NCBI GenBank assembly: GCA_003453595.1 | Contig: DMOG01000024.1 | Span: 1 to 35,080 of the forward strand | Origin: Candidatus Uhrbacteria bacterium | GTDB taxonomy: Bacteria > Patescibacteriota > Patescibacteriia > UBA9934 | Reading direction: 5' to 3' | DNA length: 35,080 nt | In this document: piece after piece, positions 26,415-32,622 of the stretch | Position numbering within the stretch: the first letter of the stretch is position 1 | Layout: each line of letters opens with the position of its first letter | Position numbers and translations under genes: made by a program | Notes under the pieces: model-generated | Seen by the model: the letters and a program-made list of their open reading frames with translations, nothing else | Database searches by the model: none | Told to the model about the DNA's origin: nothing

Positions 26415-26456
26415 AATGGCTCTATGCGGATAGCTATATTCTACAATCAGCCATTC
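26412..26456 (+). pseudogene. Possible glycosyltransferase N-terminal remnant with promoter
   Basis: TAAAAT (26412-26417) is followed after 6 nt by ATG 26424, the same spacing as the leaderless gene at 7606. The frame reads MRIAIFYNQPF and then stops at 26457. That peptide resembles the first strand of group 1 glycosyltransferases of the M(K/R)IAIF.N.PFGG type. Nothing downstream continues it. AATGGCT (26415-26421) and AGCCATT (26449-26455) also form an inverted repeat across it, so chance or a hairpin are alternatives. Confidence 0.2.
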
Positions 26457-26500
26457 TAAGCGACACAGCAGAGCGAGGAGCAAAGGATCCAGTTTAATCC

Positions 26501-26548
26501 CTTATACTTTAATCTTTAAACTTTCTACTTTAAACTTTTTACTTATCA
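26501..26548 (-). repeat. Heptamer array upstream of the 26556 gene (6-7 units)
   Basis: Tandem units of CTTTNNA (CTTTAAT, CTTTAAA, CTTTCTA, CTTTAAA, CTTTTTA) ending 7 nt before ATG 26556. Relative to the following gene it has the upstream orientation seen at ftsZ, nrdR, pth and the DUF5665 gene. Confidence 0.75.
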
Positions 26549-26555
26549 ATATCCT

Positions 26556-27242
26556 ATGTTTGATGATCAAATGCCAAAACAAGATCCGCAGCCACAAGCG
26601 GGCGTAGAAGATATTTTTGATGACGCTCCTGGCGTGCCTGGGAATTTACCGGTTGGCCAAGTTACTCCAGCGCCAGCATCAGAAATCCCAGCTCCTGCTT
26701 TAACTCCTACTCCTGTTGCCACACCAACTCCGCAAATGTCGCCACAACCAGCTCCAGTTGCCCCAACCCAGTCAACATCACCTTCATCATCTTCGTTTTT
26801 CGGAGTTATCAAAGTGGTCGCGATTGTGCTTATAGCTTTGGGAATTATCGGATCTGCTGGTTATATAGCTTTTAGAATGATGACTCAGACTCCAGGGGCG
26901 GTCGATGACACTGGAATGATAAATCCAAATCCAGATAATATCGTTATTGATGATGAAGAAGTTCCAGTTGTGGAACCAGTAGAAGAGCCGGTTGATGTTG
27001 TCTCTGATGATTTGGATACTGACGGCGACGGGCTGACAGATGCACAAGAAGCTATTGCTGGTACAGATCTAGAAAATGTAGACACCGACGCAGACGGGCT
27101 TGGGGATCGTGAAGAAGTTCAAGTTTATGGAACAGATCCATTTAGCGCTGATACAGATGGTGATAGTTTCTTAGATGGGCAAGAAGTAGCTGCCGGCTAT
27201 AATCCTAACGGAGAAGGAAAACTGTTTGAGTTGCCAAAATAG
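26556..27242 (+). CDS. Single-pass membrane protein with Pro-rich head and Asp repeat
   Basis: 228 residues, no named family. The N-terminal 80 residues are acidic, then Pro/Ala/Thr-rich and probably disordered in the cytoplasm. One membrane helix follows (about 84-108, VVAIVLIALGIIGSAGYIAF). Outside is an acidic linker and three Asp-rich thrombospondin-3-like units (DTDGDGLTDAQE, DTDADGLGDREE, DTDGDSFLDGQEVAAGYNP), of the calcium-binding type. Layout and first residues (MFDD) match the next gene (MFEE), so they are probably paralogues. The start follows a heptamer array and cctATG, without a Shine-Dalgarno sequence. Confidence 0.82.
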   Translation: MFDDQMPKQDPQPQAGVEDIFDDAPGVPGNLPVGQVTPAPASEIPAPALTPTPVATPTPQMSPQPAPVAPTQSTSPSSSSFFGVIKVVAIVLIALGIIGSAGYIAFRMMTQTPGAVDDTGMINPNPDNIVIDDEEVPVVEPVEEPVDVVSDDLDTDGDGLTDAQEAIAGTDLENVDTDADGLGDREEVQVYGTDPFSADTDGDSFLDGQEVAAGYNPNGEGKLFELPK

Positions 27243-27358
27243 TTGATAAAAAATCAAAATGTTCAATTGGGTTATATGTACAGGCTGGTCATCACCCCTT
27301 CTTCGCCCACTAAGCTACAAAGGGCACATCTGGGTTCTAAATTGTGTCAAAAATAACT

Positions 27359-28321
27359 ATGTTTGAAGAAGCACAAAAAATTAGTCAACCAAAAAAAGAT
27401 GCCTCAGCTTCTAGTGATTTTGTGGTCCATGTCATGCCTAAAGCTTTTAAGGAAAAAAACATTATTGCCAAAGAAGAAAAAAAACCAGCGCCAATTGTTT
27501 TGCCAAAACCAGTAGCAAAAGTTGAGGTCCCAAAACCAGCTGTACAGATGAAGCCAAAGGCAATAGCTCCTGTAAAAAAACATTCAAAAATTCCGTGGAT
27601 TCTTGGCATTGTTGGACTGATTCTTGTTTCAACAATCAGTGTTGTTGGTTACTTTGCCATTTCAAACATGAATAAAAAACAAGATATTGTTATTGAAGAC
27701 CCGGTTGAAGATCCAGTTATTGTTATTGAGCCGGTAGTGGAGGAGATAAGACCCGGGAAAGATATTGATAGCGATGGTTTAACCGACATTGAAGAAACAA
27801 TGTATGGCACAAACCCACGCGATCCAGATACAGACAGAGATACATTTTTGGATGGAAATGAGGTATTCCATCGCTATAGTCCACTGGGAGTTTCTCCTCA
27901 AACACTTTTAGATACTGGCGCTGTGAAGCAATATCTGTCAGCAGATGGCTTCTACGAACTAACATATCCAAGTCAATGGACTGTTGCTGGTATGGTTAAT
28001 TCTGATTTTGATTCAACTGGTGAAGTGATTTTCCGCACAAATTCAACCGCTACCATCAGACTGACAATATCAGCACTTGGAGAGCAAGATTTTGAAAGTT
28101 GGTATAAACAGGAAGAAAGTGACAGGGCATCGTTTGGTTATTTGGAAACAACTCTAACCAAAGAAGGATATATTGCTTATCAAAGTTCTGACGAGCGGAT
28201 TGCCTATGTTATCGCCGACGATCAAGTTTTCACTTTTTGGTATGATTTAGCAGATGAAAAAGAGATTGTTTACATGCAAACATTCCAGATGATGATCAAT
28301 AGTTTTACAATCATGCCATGA
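27359..28321 (+). CDS. Single-pass membrane protein with Asp repeat and PsbP-like tail
   Basis: 320 residues from ATG 27359; a GTG five codons upstream (27344) is possible, but MFEE matches the MFDD start of the paralogue at 26556. A Lys/Pro-rich cytoplasmic head is followed by one membrane helix (about 78-102) and an outside Asp repeat (DIDSDGLTDIEE, DTDRDTFLDGNEVFHRYSP). Then comes a C-terminal domain of about 120 residues starting YELTYPSQWTVAG and containing IRLTISALGEQDFESWYK. That start resembles PsbP/DUF1795-like folds that open with a Y.I.YP..W strand; this match is by eye. The end overlaps ybeY by 4 bp (ATGA), so they are translationally coupled. Confidence 0.78.
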   Translation: MFEEAQKISQPKKDASASSDFVVHVMPKAFKEKNIIAKEEKKPAPIVLPKPVAKVEVPKPAVQMKPKAIAPVKKHSKIPWILGIVGLILVSTISVVGYFAISNMNKKQDIVIEDPVEDPVIVIEPVVEEIRPGKDIDSDGLTDIEETMYGTNPRDPDTDRDTFLDGNEVFHRYSPLGVSPQTLLDTGAVKQYLSADGFYELTYPSQWTVAGMVNSDFDSTGEVIFRTNSTATIRLTISALGEQDFESWYKQEESDRASFGYLETTLTKEGYIAYQSSDERIAYVIADDQVFTFWYDLADEKEIVYMQTFQMMINSFTIMP

Positions 28322-28734
28322 TAACTATAAATGTTGAACAATCGGTTCTCAAGGACGAGCAAAAGCTTCCAAAAGATTTAATTATGCATGTTCAGGAAGC
28401 AGTAAATGGAACTGTCCCCATGAAAAAAGACGGTGTGATTGAAGTGGCGTTTGTGAGTGAGGCTCATATCCAGCGTTTAAACAGGACGCATCGAGGCAAG
28501 GACACGATCACAGATGTGCTTTCCTTTGAATACCCAGATCAAAAAGACATCATTGGTGATGTGGCGATCTGTTACAACCAGGCAAAGCGTCAAGCGCAAG
28601 AAGGTATTTTAAAAGAGGTTGTTGATTTGCTGGTGCATGGGATTTTACATGTACTTGGCTATGATCATGAAAAATCAGGTCAGGATAAACTAATGTTTTC
28701 TCTACAAGATAAAATAGTTGATTTATTACTATGA
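28318..28734 (+). CDS. ybeY: Endoribonuclease YbeY
   Basis: 138 residues, typical for the family, which acts in 16S rRNA 3'-end maturation and ribosome quality control. The zinc-binding signature H-x3-H-x5-H is intact: H107, H111, H117 in VHGILHVLGYDHEKSG. The preceding LNRTHRGKDTITDVLSF segment is also diagnostic. It overlaps the upstream membrane-protein gene and the downstream dgkA by four bases each (ATGA), a compact operon that links cell-surface, ribosome and envelope genes only by position. No Shine-Dalgarno sequence; coupling probably supplies ribosomes. Confidence 0.95.
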   Translation: MITINVEQSVLKDEQKLPKDLIMHVQEAVNGTVPMKKDGVIEVAFVSEAHIQRLNRTHRGKDTITDVLSFEYPDQKDIIGDVAICYNQAKRQAQEGILKEVVDLLVHGILHVLGYDHEKSGQDKLMFSLQDKIVDLLL

Positions 28735-29117
28735 TTTCACCAAAACGATTTTGTAAAAGCTTAAAATTTGCTTTTCGAGGTATTGGTCAGGTAATTAAAA
28801 GGGAGCATAGCTTCAGAATCCAGATTTTGGCAGCGATAGTTGTTCTGGCCATTATTTTTATTTTTCCGCTTGAAGTTTGGGAACAGATCGTTCTTATTTT
28901 GCTTATCGGAGCTGTCCTGGTTTTAGAAGTAATCAATAGCATATTTGAGCGATTAAGCGACGGACTTAAACCTCGGCTAAATGAGCTTGTTAAAGATGTA
29001 AAAGATATGATGGCAGGGGCAGTGCTTATTACTGCTTTGGTCGCTGCTATTATTGCTTCAATGATTTTATGGCCATATCTTGCGACTTATTTGCAGGAGT
29101 TCGGTCTTTTCCAATAG
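28731..29117 (+). CDS. dgkA: Diacylglycerol/undecaprenol kinase (DgkA family)
   Basis: 128 residues with three predicted membrane helices (about 33-46, 50-68, 95-118). The family segment is recognisable as LEVINSIFERLSDGLKP, then LVKDVKDMMAGAVLI (standard members: E.(I/L)NTAIE.VVD, KD.AAGAVL). In Gram-positive-like bacteria such enzymes phosphorylate undecaprenol, recycling the lipid carrier used for wall polymers, which fits the LCP ligase in this window; substrate is inferred. The ATGA overlap with ybeY implies one transcript. The short gap to ftsA (36 bp) contains a -10-like box. Confidence 0.92.
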   Translation: MISPKRFCKSLKFAFRGIGQVIKREHSFRIQILAAIVVLAIIFIFPLEVWEQIVLILLIGAVLVLEVINSIFERLSDGLKPRLNELVKDVKDMMAGAVLITALVAAIIASMILWPYLATYLQEFGLFQ

Positions 29118-29129
29118 TTTGTAATAAGG

Positions 29130-29135
29130 TAAAAT
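29130..29135 (+). promoter_or_regulatory. Possible -10 box for ftsA
   Basis: TAAAAT (29130-29135), 18 nt before ATG 29154, in the context aggTAAAAT that also occurs at 26412. No clear -35 was found, so ftsA may instead be read through from dgkA. Confidence 0.35.
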
Positions 29136-29153
29136 GCGTAGGCAAAATACTGT

Positions 29154-30407
29154 ATGGCAGAAGATATAATCACAGGGTTAGATATAGGGTCGTCCACGAT
29201 CAGGGTTGTTGTTGGGCAGATTGTGCCTGATGATCAAGGAAAACCTCAATTACATATCACAGGAGCTGTTTCAGTTCCATCAGAAGGGGTTCATAAAGGC
29301 GCTATTTCCAGCATGGAAGATGCTGTTTCGTCTGTTTCCAAAGCATTGGAGCGTGCTGAGCGGATGACCGGACTGGCAGTAAACAGTGCTTGGGTTTCCA
29401 TTGCCGGGCAAAATATATTTGTCCAAGAGAGCCATGGCGTTATCGGAGTATCAACTCATGCTGATGCTGAAATCAAGGAAGATGATGTTGAGCGTGTTAT
29501 CGAGGCTGCTAGAACTGTGGCTACCCCATCAAATTATGAAATCCTTCATGTGGTGCCAAAAAGCTTTACTGTTGATGGCCAGCAAGGGATTAAAGATCCA
29601 GTTGGAATGAGCGGTGTGCGTTTGGAAGTTGATGCAGTTATTATCCAAACTCTTTCCTCACAAATTAAAAATGTTACCAAAACAATTTACCGGACTGGGT
29701 TAAACATTGATGATCTTGTTTTTACCCCACTAGCTACTGCTGAGGCGGTTTTAACACCTCGTCAAAAAGAGCTGGGAGTATGCGTAGTGGATATTGGCGC
29801 CGCCACCACCAGCTTGGTGGTATTTGAAGAAGGCGATATTCTGCACACAGCTGTTTTGCCAGTCGGCGGTGATCATATAACAAACGACTTGGCTATTGGA
29901 CTAAGAACATCATTGGAAGTTGCCGAGCGGGCTAAAATTGAGATTGGAAACGCTGTTCCAGATGATGCTGATAGAAAAGCCCAGTATCCGCTTTCTGACT
30001 TTGGCTCACCAGAGCAGGAAATGATAAAAGAACGATTTGTAGCTGAGATTATTGAAGCCAGAGCTGAAGAACTATTTGAGAGCATTGATGATGAGCTTCG
30101 AAAGATCGATAGAAGTGGTATGTTGCCAGTCGGTATTGTTTTAACAGGAGCTAGCATGCACCTTCCGGGCATGGCTGATGTGGCAAAAAGAATATTAAGA
30201 TTGCCGGCCACCATTGGCAAACCGATCGGAGTTTCAAGCGTAATTGATGAAGTCCAAGATTGTGCCTATGCCACAGCAGTTGGGCTAACTCTCTGGGGCT
30301 TTGCTATCAGAGCAGCTCATGGAAAAGGATTTTCATTTTTAAAGATTAAAGGTGTAGATCAAGTAGCCGATCAGTTAAGAAAATGGATGAAGTCATTGAT
30401 ACCGTAG
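29154..30407 (+). CDS. ftsA: Cell-division protein FtsA
   Basis: 417 residues. Actin-like ATPase that tethers FtsZ to the membrane at the division site. Seen: phosphate-1 loop GLDIGSSTIRVVVG (about 6-19), the SHS2/1C region with VSIAGQN, EDDVERVIEAA and HVVPKSFTVDGQ, phosphate-2 CVVDIGAATTSLVVF (about 204-218), the adenosine loop IVLTGASMHLPGM (about 325-337), and a C-terminal amphipathic tail (VADQLRKWMKSLIP) suited to membrane binding. It is followed by a 10-unit heptamer array and a terminator, so ftsA and ftsZ are separated by 369 bp and probably transcribed separately, unlike the usual tight pair. Confidence 0.96.
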   Translation: MAEDIITGLDIGSSTIRVVVGQIVPDDQGKPQLHITGAVSVPSEGVHKGAISSMEDAVSSVSKALERAERMTGLAVNSAWVSIAGQNIFVQESHGVIGVSTHADAEIKEDDVERVIEAARTVATPSNYEILHVVPKSFTVDGQQGIKDPVGMSGVRLEVDAVIIQTLSSQIKNVTKTIYRTGLNIDDLVFTPLATAEAVLTPRQKELGVCVVDIGAATTSLVVFEEGDILHTAVLPVGGDHITNDLAIGLRTSLEVAERAKIEIGNAVPDDADRKAQYPLSDFGSPEQEMIKERFVAEIIEARAEELFESIDDELRKIDRSGMLPVGIVLTGASMHLPGMADVAKRILRLPATIGKPIGVSSVIDEVQDCAYATAVGLTLWGFAIRAAHGKGFSFLKIKGVDQVADQLRKWMKSLIP

Positions 30408-30418
30408 GGGATCGGAGA

Positions 30419-30488
30419 TGGAAAATAAAGAGTAGAAAGTATAAAGTGGAAAATTTAAAGTGGAAAGTTTAAAGTATAAACTAAAAAG
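30419..30488 (+). repeat. Heptamer array downstream of ftsA (10 units)
   Basis: Ten units in perfect 7-bp register, consensus TNNAAAG (TAGAAAG, TATAAAG, TTTAAAG, TGGAAAG and variants), beginning 11 bases after the ftsA stop and running into the left arm of the terminator. Longest perfectly phased array in the window. Confidence 0.85.
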
Positions 30489-30538
30489 AACCAATTGTTG
30501 TTGGTTCTTTTTAGTTTAGGTTTAGGTTTAGGTTTTTT
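30481..30538 (+). terminator. Intrinsic terminator of ftsA with TTTAGG repeats
   Basis: A perfect 14-bp stem (30481-30494 with 30501-30514), loop TTGTTG. The right arm contains five T, and is followed by three tandem TTTAGG (30515-30532) and six T (30533-30538). The left arm is shared with the last heptamer units. Confidence 0.85.
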
Positions 30539-30594
30539 GGGTATATTTTTATCTTTTTGAGTAAAGTTCAAATTGTCGAACTCTCATATTCTTA

Positions 30595-30629
30595 CTTTAT
30601 ACTTTAAACTTTCTACTTTTAACTTCTTT
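30595..30629 (-). repeat. Heptamer array upstream of ftsZ (5 units)
   Basis: Five phased 7-bp units (CTTTATA, CTTTAAA, CTTTCTA, CTTTTAA, CTTCTTT), inverted relative to the array at 30419-30488 and facing it across the ftsA terminator. The two could pair to extend the terminator stem. Confidence 0.75.
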
Positions 30630-30642
30630 TTCCAACCCAACC

Positions 30643-30696
30643 TTATCCACAGTCGCTTCTTTATGAGTATCGGTCTCTGTGATAAGTTGTGAATAC
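30643..30696. promoter_or_regulatory. DnaA-box-like sites upstream of ftsZ
   Basis: TTATCCACA (30643-30651) is a perfect match to the bacterial DnaA box. GTATTCACA on the minus strand (30688-30696) matches TTATNCACA at 8 of 9. Two sites without an AT-rich unwinding region or replication genes do not make an origin; regulation of ftsZ is possible. Confidence 0.4.
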
Positions 30697-30720
30697 AAAA
30701 ATAGTCATAGATTAGCCAAA

Positions 30721-30750
30721 TTGAATACAATATGTGTTCATCAATATAAT
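30721..30750 (+). promoter_or_regulatory. Promoter of ftsZ
   Basis: TTGAAT (30721-30726), an 18-bp spacer and TATAAT (30745-30750). The in-frame ATG at 30753 is only 2 nt past the -10 and would lie before the expected transcription start, so the ATG at 30777 is chosen. Confidence 0.7.
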
Positions 30751-30776
30751 CAATGATTAAAATAAGTATTCATCCT

Positions 30777-32003
30777 ATGGCACAAGTAAAACCTGAAGTA
30801 GAGACATTTGCAAAGATAAAAGTTTTTGGCATTGGCGGAGCAGGTGGAGCTGCATTAAACCGCATGATTGTTGAGAAACTAAAAGGTGTTAATTTTGTTG
30901 CGATTAATACTGATGTGCAGGCATTGCATCAGAACTTAGCCAAGGATAAATTGGCAATTGGCAAAACAGTTACTCGTGGTCTTGGGGCTGGAATGAATCC
31001 AGAAACAGGCAGAAGAGCGGCTGAGGAAAGCGCTAATGATGTTCGTAGTATTATTGCTGGGACAGACATGGTTTTTCTCACGGCTGGCCTTGGTGGTGGA
31101 ACTGGCAGTGGAGCAATTCCTGAGATTGCAAAAATTGCTCGCGAAGCCGGTGCTTTAACCGTGGCGGTTGTGACGAAACCATTTTCATTTGAAGGTGCTC
31201 AGCGCAAGCGCATTGCTGACGATGCTTACCACGAATTGGCTGAGAATGTTGATACAATTATTACAATCCCGAACGATCGCATTTTACAGATTATTGATAA
31301 AAAAACATCTCTACTTGAATCATTTGCTATCATTGACGATGTGTTACGACAGGGTGTTCAGGGGATATCAGAAATCATCACATTGCCAGGACTTATCAAT
31401 GTTGACTTTGCCGATGTCAAAGCAATCATGCAAAACGCAGGTTCTGCCTTGATGGGAATTGGTTCGGCTTCAGGTGATAACCGCGCAGTTGAGGCAGCAA
31501 AAACAGCCATTGCCAGTCCGTTGCTGGAACTCTCCATCGATGGCGCCAAAGGTATTCTTTTTACAGTCACCGGCAGTCCTGATTTATCAATGTACGAAGT
31601 TGCGGAAGCAGCAAAAGTAATCACTGGGTCAGCCGATGACGATGCTCGGGTGATCTTTGGAGCTAACATTGATGAATCGTTAACTGATGAAGTTCGCATT
31701 ACCGTAGTAGCCACTGGATTTGATAATCGAAAACAGCGCAACGCTCCAACACTAGCTGGGGATATGGAAGTAAGTCCAAAGGGAAGCTGGAAAGCACCAG
31801 AGCGTGAAGATAGAATGTACTCGGCTCCAAAAAAGGAATCTCCTTTTGAACAACATCGTGTCTCATCTGGTAATGGACCATCAACAGCTCCTCGTCCAGT
31901 TGAACAAAAAAGTGTTTCATTCAACCAAGAGCCTGTTCGAGATGATTCATCAGACGATGAAGATCTAGGGATCCCTGCTTTTATTCGTCGGAAGATGATG
32001 TAG
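30777..32003 (+). CDS. ftsZ: Cell-division GTPase FtsZ
   Basis: 408 residues from ATG 30777 (MAQVKPEVETFAKIKVFG); the ATG 30753 is inside the promoter. Tubulin-like GTPase that forms the division ring. Seen: GIGGAGGAALNRM near the N-terminus, the tubulin signature GGGTGSGA (about 104-111), a T7 loop NVDFADVKAIM (about 207-217) that completes the neighbouring subunit's GTPase site, a disordered linker rich in Ser/Pro/Glu (about 322-395), and the C-terminal peptide DLGIPAFIRRKMM that binds FtsA in other bacteria. Both partners are therefore likely functional. It is followed by a heptamer array and a terminator. Confidence 0.97.
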   Translation: MAQVKPEVETFAKIKVFGIGGAGGAALNRMIVEKLKGVNFVAINTDVQALHQNLAKDKLAIGKTVTRGLGAGMNPETGRRAAEESANDVRSIIAGTDMVFLTAGLGGGTGSGAIPEIAKIAREAGALTVAVVTKPFSFEGAQRKRIADDAYHELAENVDTIITIPNDRILQIIDKKTSLLESFAIIDDVLRQGVQGISEIITLPGLINVDFADVKAIMQNAGSALMGIGSASGDNRAVEAAKTAIASPLLELSIDGAKGILFTVTGSPDLSMYEVAEAAKVITGSADDDARVIFGANIDESLTDEVRITVVATGFDNRKQRNAPTLAGDMEVSPKGSWKAPEREDRMYSAPKKESPFEQHRVSSGNGPSTAPRPVEQKSVSFNQEPVRDDSSDDEDLGIPAFIRRKMM

Positions 32004-32008
32004 AGGAA

Positions 32009-32051
32009 TGGGAAGTATAAAGTGGAAAGTAGAAAGTTTAAAGTAGCGAAG
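32009..32051 (+). repeat. Heptamer array downstream of ftsZ (5-6 units)
   Basis: TGGGAAG, TATAAAG, TGGAAAG, TAGAAAG, TTTAAAG and an 8-bp TAGCGAAG, starting 5 bases after the ftsZ stop and running into the terminator stem. Confidence 0.75.
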
Positions 32052-32072
32052 GTGCCTAAACAAGGCACTTTT
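32049..32072 (+). terminator. Intrinsic terminator of ftsZ
   Basis: AAGGTGCCT (32049-32057) pairs with AGGCACTTT (32063-32071, one G-T), loop AAACA, ending in a T-run. Flanked by facing heptamer arrays on both sides, which could lengthen the stem. Confidence 0.8.
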
Positions 32073-32085
32073 GTATAAACCCATA

Positions 32086-32120
32086 CTTTCCACTTTATAC
32101 TTTATACTTTATACTTCCAA
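32086..32120 (-). repeat. Heptamer array upstream of nrdR (5 units)
   Basis: CTTTCCA, three identical CTTTATA and CTTCCAA, in exact 7-bp register, ending 4 nt before ATG 32125. Translated in frame with nrdR this stretch gives a spurious N-terminal extension, which is one reason to reject an earlier nrdR start. Confidence 0.8.
32087..32115 (+). promoter_or_regulatory. Possible nrdR promoter inside the heptamer array
   Basis: TTTCCA (32087-32092, 4 of 6 to -35 consensus), a 17-bp spacer and TATACT (32110-32115), 9 nt before ATG 32125. Two more TATACT copies lie at 32096 and 32103, each 7 bp apart, because the repeat unit itself encodes the box. Confidence 0.45.
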
Positions 32121-32124
32121 TACT

Positions 32125-32589
32125 ATGCACTGCCCGGTTTGTCGGAATAAATCTACTCGTGTTGTGGACTCTAGGCTGGCGCCAGATGGGTCTAGTGTTC
32201 GGCGTCGTCGAGAATGTGAAAAGCCGTCTTGTGGTTATCGATTTTCTACTGTTGAAGAGGTCGACTTGATAAACATTACAGTTATCAAGCGTGATACCAG
32301 GCGTGAGGCATATACTCGATCAAAGTTGACTGAGGGTTTGAAACAAGCTTTGCAAAAACGACCATTTACAGATGCTCAATTTCATAGTTTAGTTCAAAAA
32401 ATTGAGCGCGATATTCAAAAAGAAAGATCAGGTGAAATAACAAGTATTCGACTGGGGGAGATTGTAATGAAACACCTAAGAACATTTGATAAGATTGCAT
32501 ATATTCGTTTCGCGTCTGTCTATCACTCATTTGAGGATTTGAAAAAATTTGAAGAAGAGTTGCAGAAATTACTAAAAAAGCGTCGATAA
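32125..32589 (+). CDS. nrdR: Transcriptional repressor NrdR
   Basis: 154 residues from ATG 32125. NrdR represses ribonucleotide-reductase genes when its ATP-cone senses high (d)ATP. An N-terminal zinc ribbon (C3, C6, C31, C36) with VVDSR and VRRRREC is followed by an ATP-cone (about 48-138, ITVIKRDTRREAYTRSKL, then KIAYIRFASVYHSF). The second zinc pair is C31-x4-C36, two residues longer than the usual C-x2-C, so the ribbon is slightly altered. No nrd operon is in this window. The longer frame to 32071 only translates the upstream repeat array. The -10 of pyk overlaps its 3' end. Confidence 0.94.
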   Translation: MHCPVCRNKSTRVVDSRLAPDGSSVRRRRECEKPSCGYRFSTVEEVDLINITVIKRDTRREAYTRSKLTEGLKQALQKRPFTDAQFHSLVQKIERDIQKERSGEITSIRLGEIVMKHLRTFDKIAYIRFASVYHSFEDLKKFEEELQKLLKKRR

Positions 32590-32611
32590 CGATTTTAGTT
32601 CGTGGTATAAT
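32583..32611 (+). promoter_or_regulatory. Promoter of pyk
   Basis: TCGATA (32583-32588, 4 of 6), a 17-bp spacer and a perfect TATAAT (32606-32611), 11 nt before ATG 32623. The -35 overlaps the end of nrdR. The mRNA leader would be only a few bases. Confidence 0.6.
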
Positions 32612-32622
32612 ATTCACAAACT

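Noticed and set aside
27243..27358. Possible tRNA remnant; minus strand of 27306-27318 reads like a D-arm (GTAGCTTAGTGGG)
   Set aside because: No acceptor stem, anticodon arm or T-arm can be completed around it, so it is not annotated.
30515..30538. Telomere-like TTTAGG triplicate
   Set aside because: Three copies beside a terminator T-tract in an internal bacterial gap; most likely slippage.
30643..30752. Chromosome origin between ftsA and ftsZ
   Set aside because: Only one perfect and one imperfect DnaA box, with no AT-rich unwinding cluster and no dnaA, dnaN or gyrase genes nearby.
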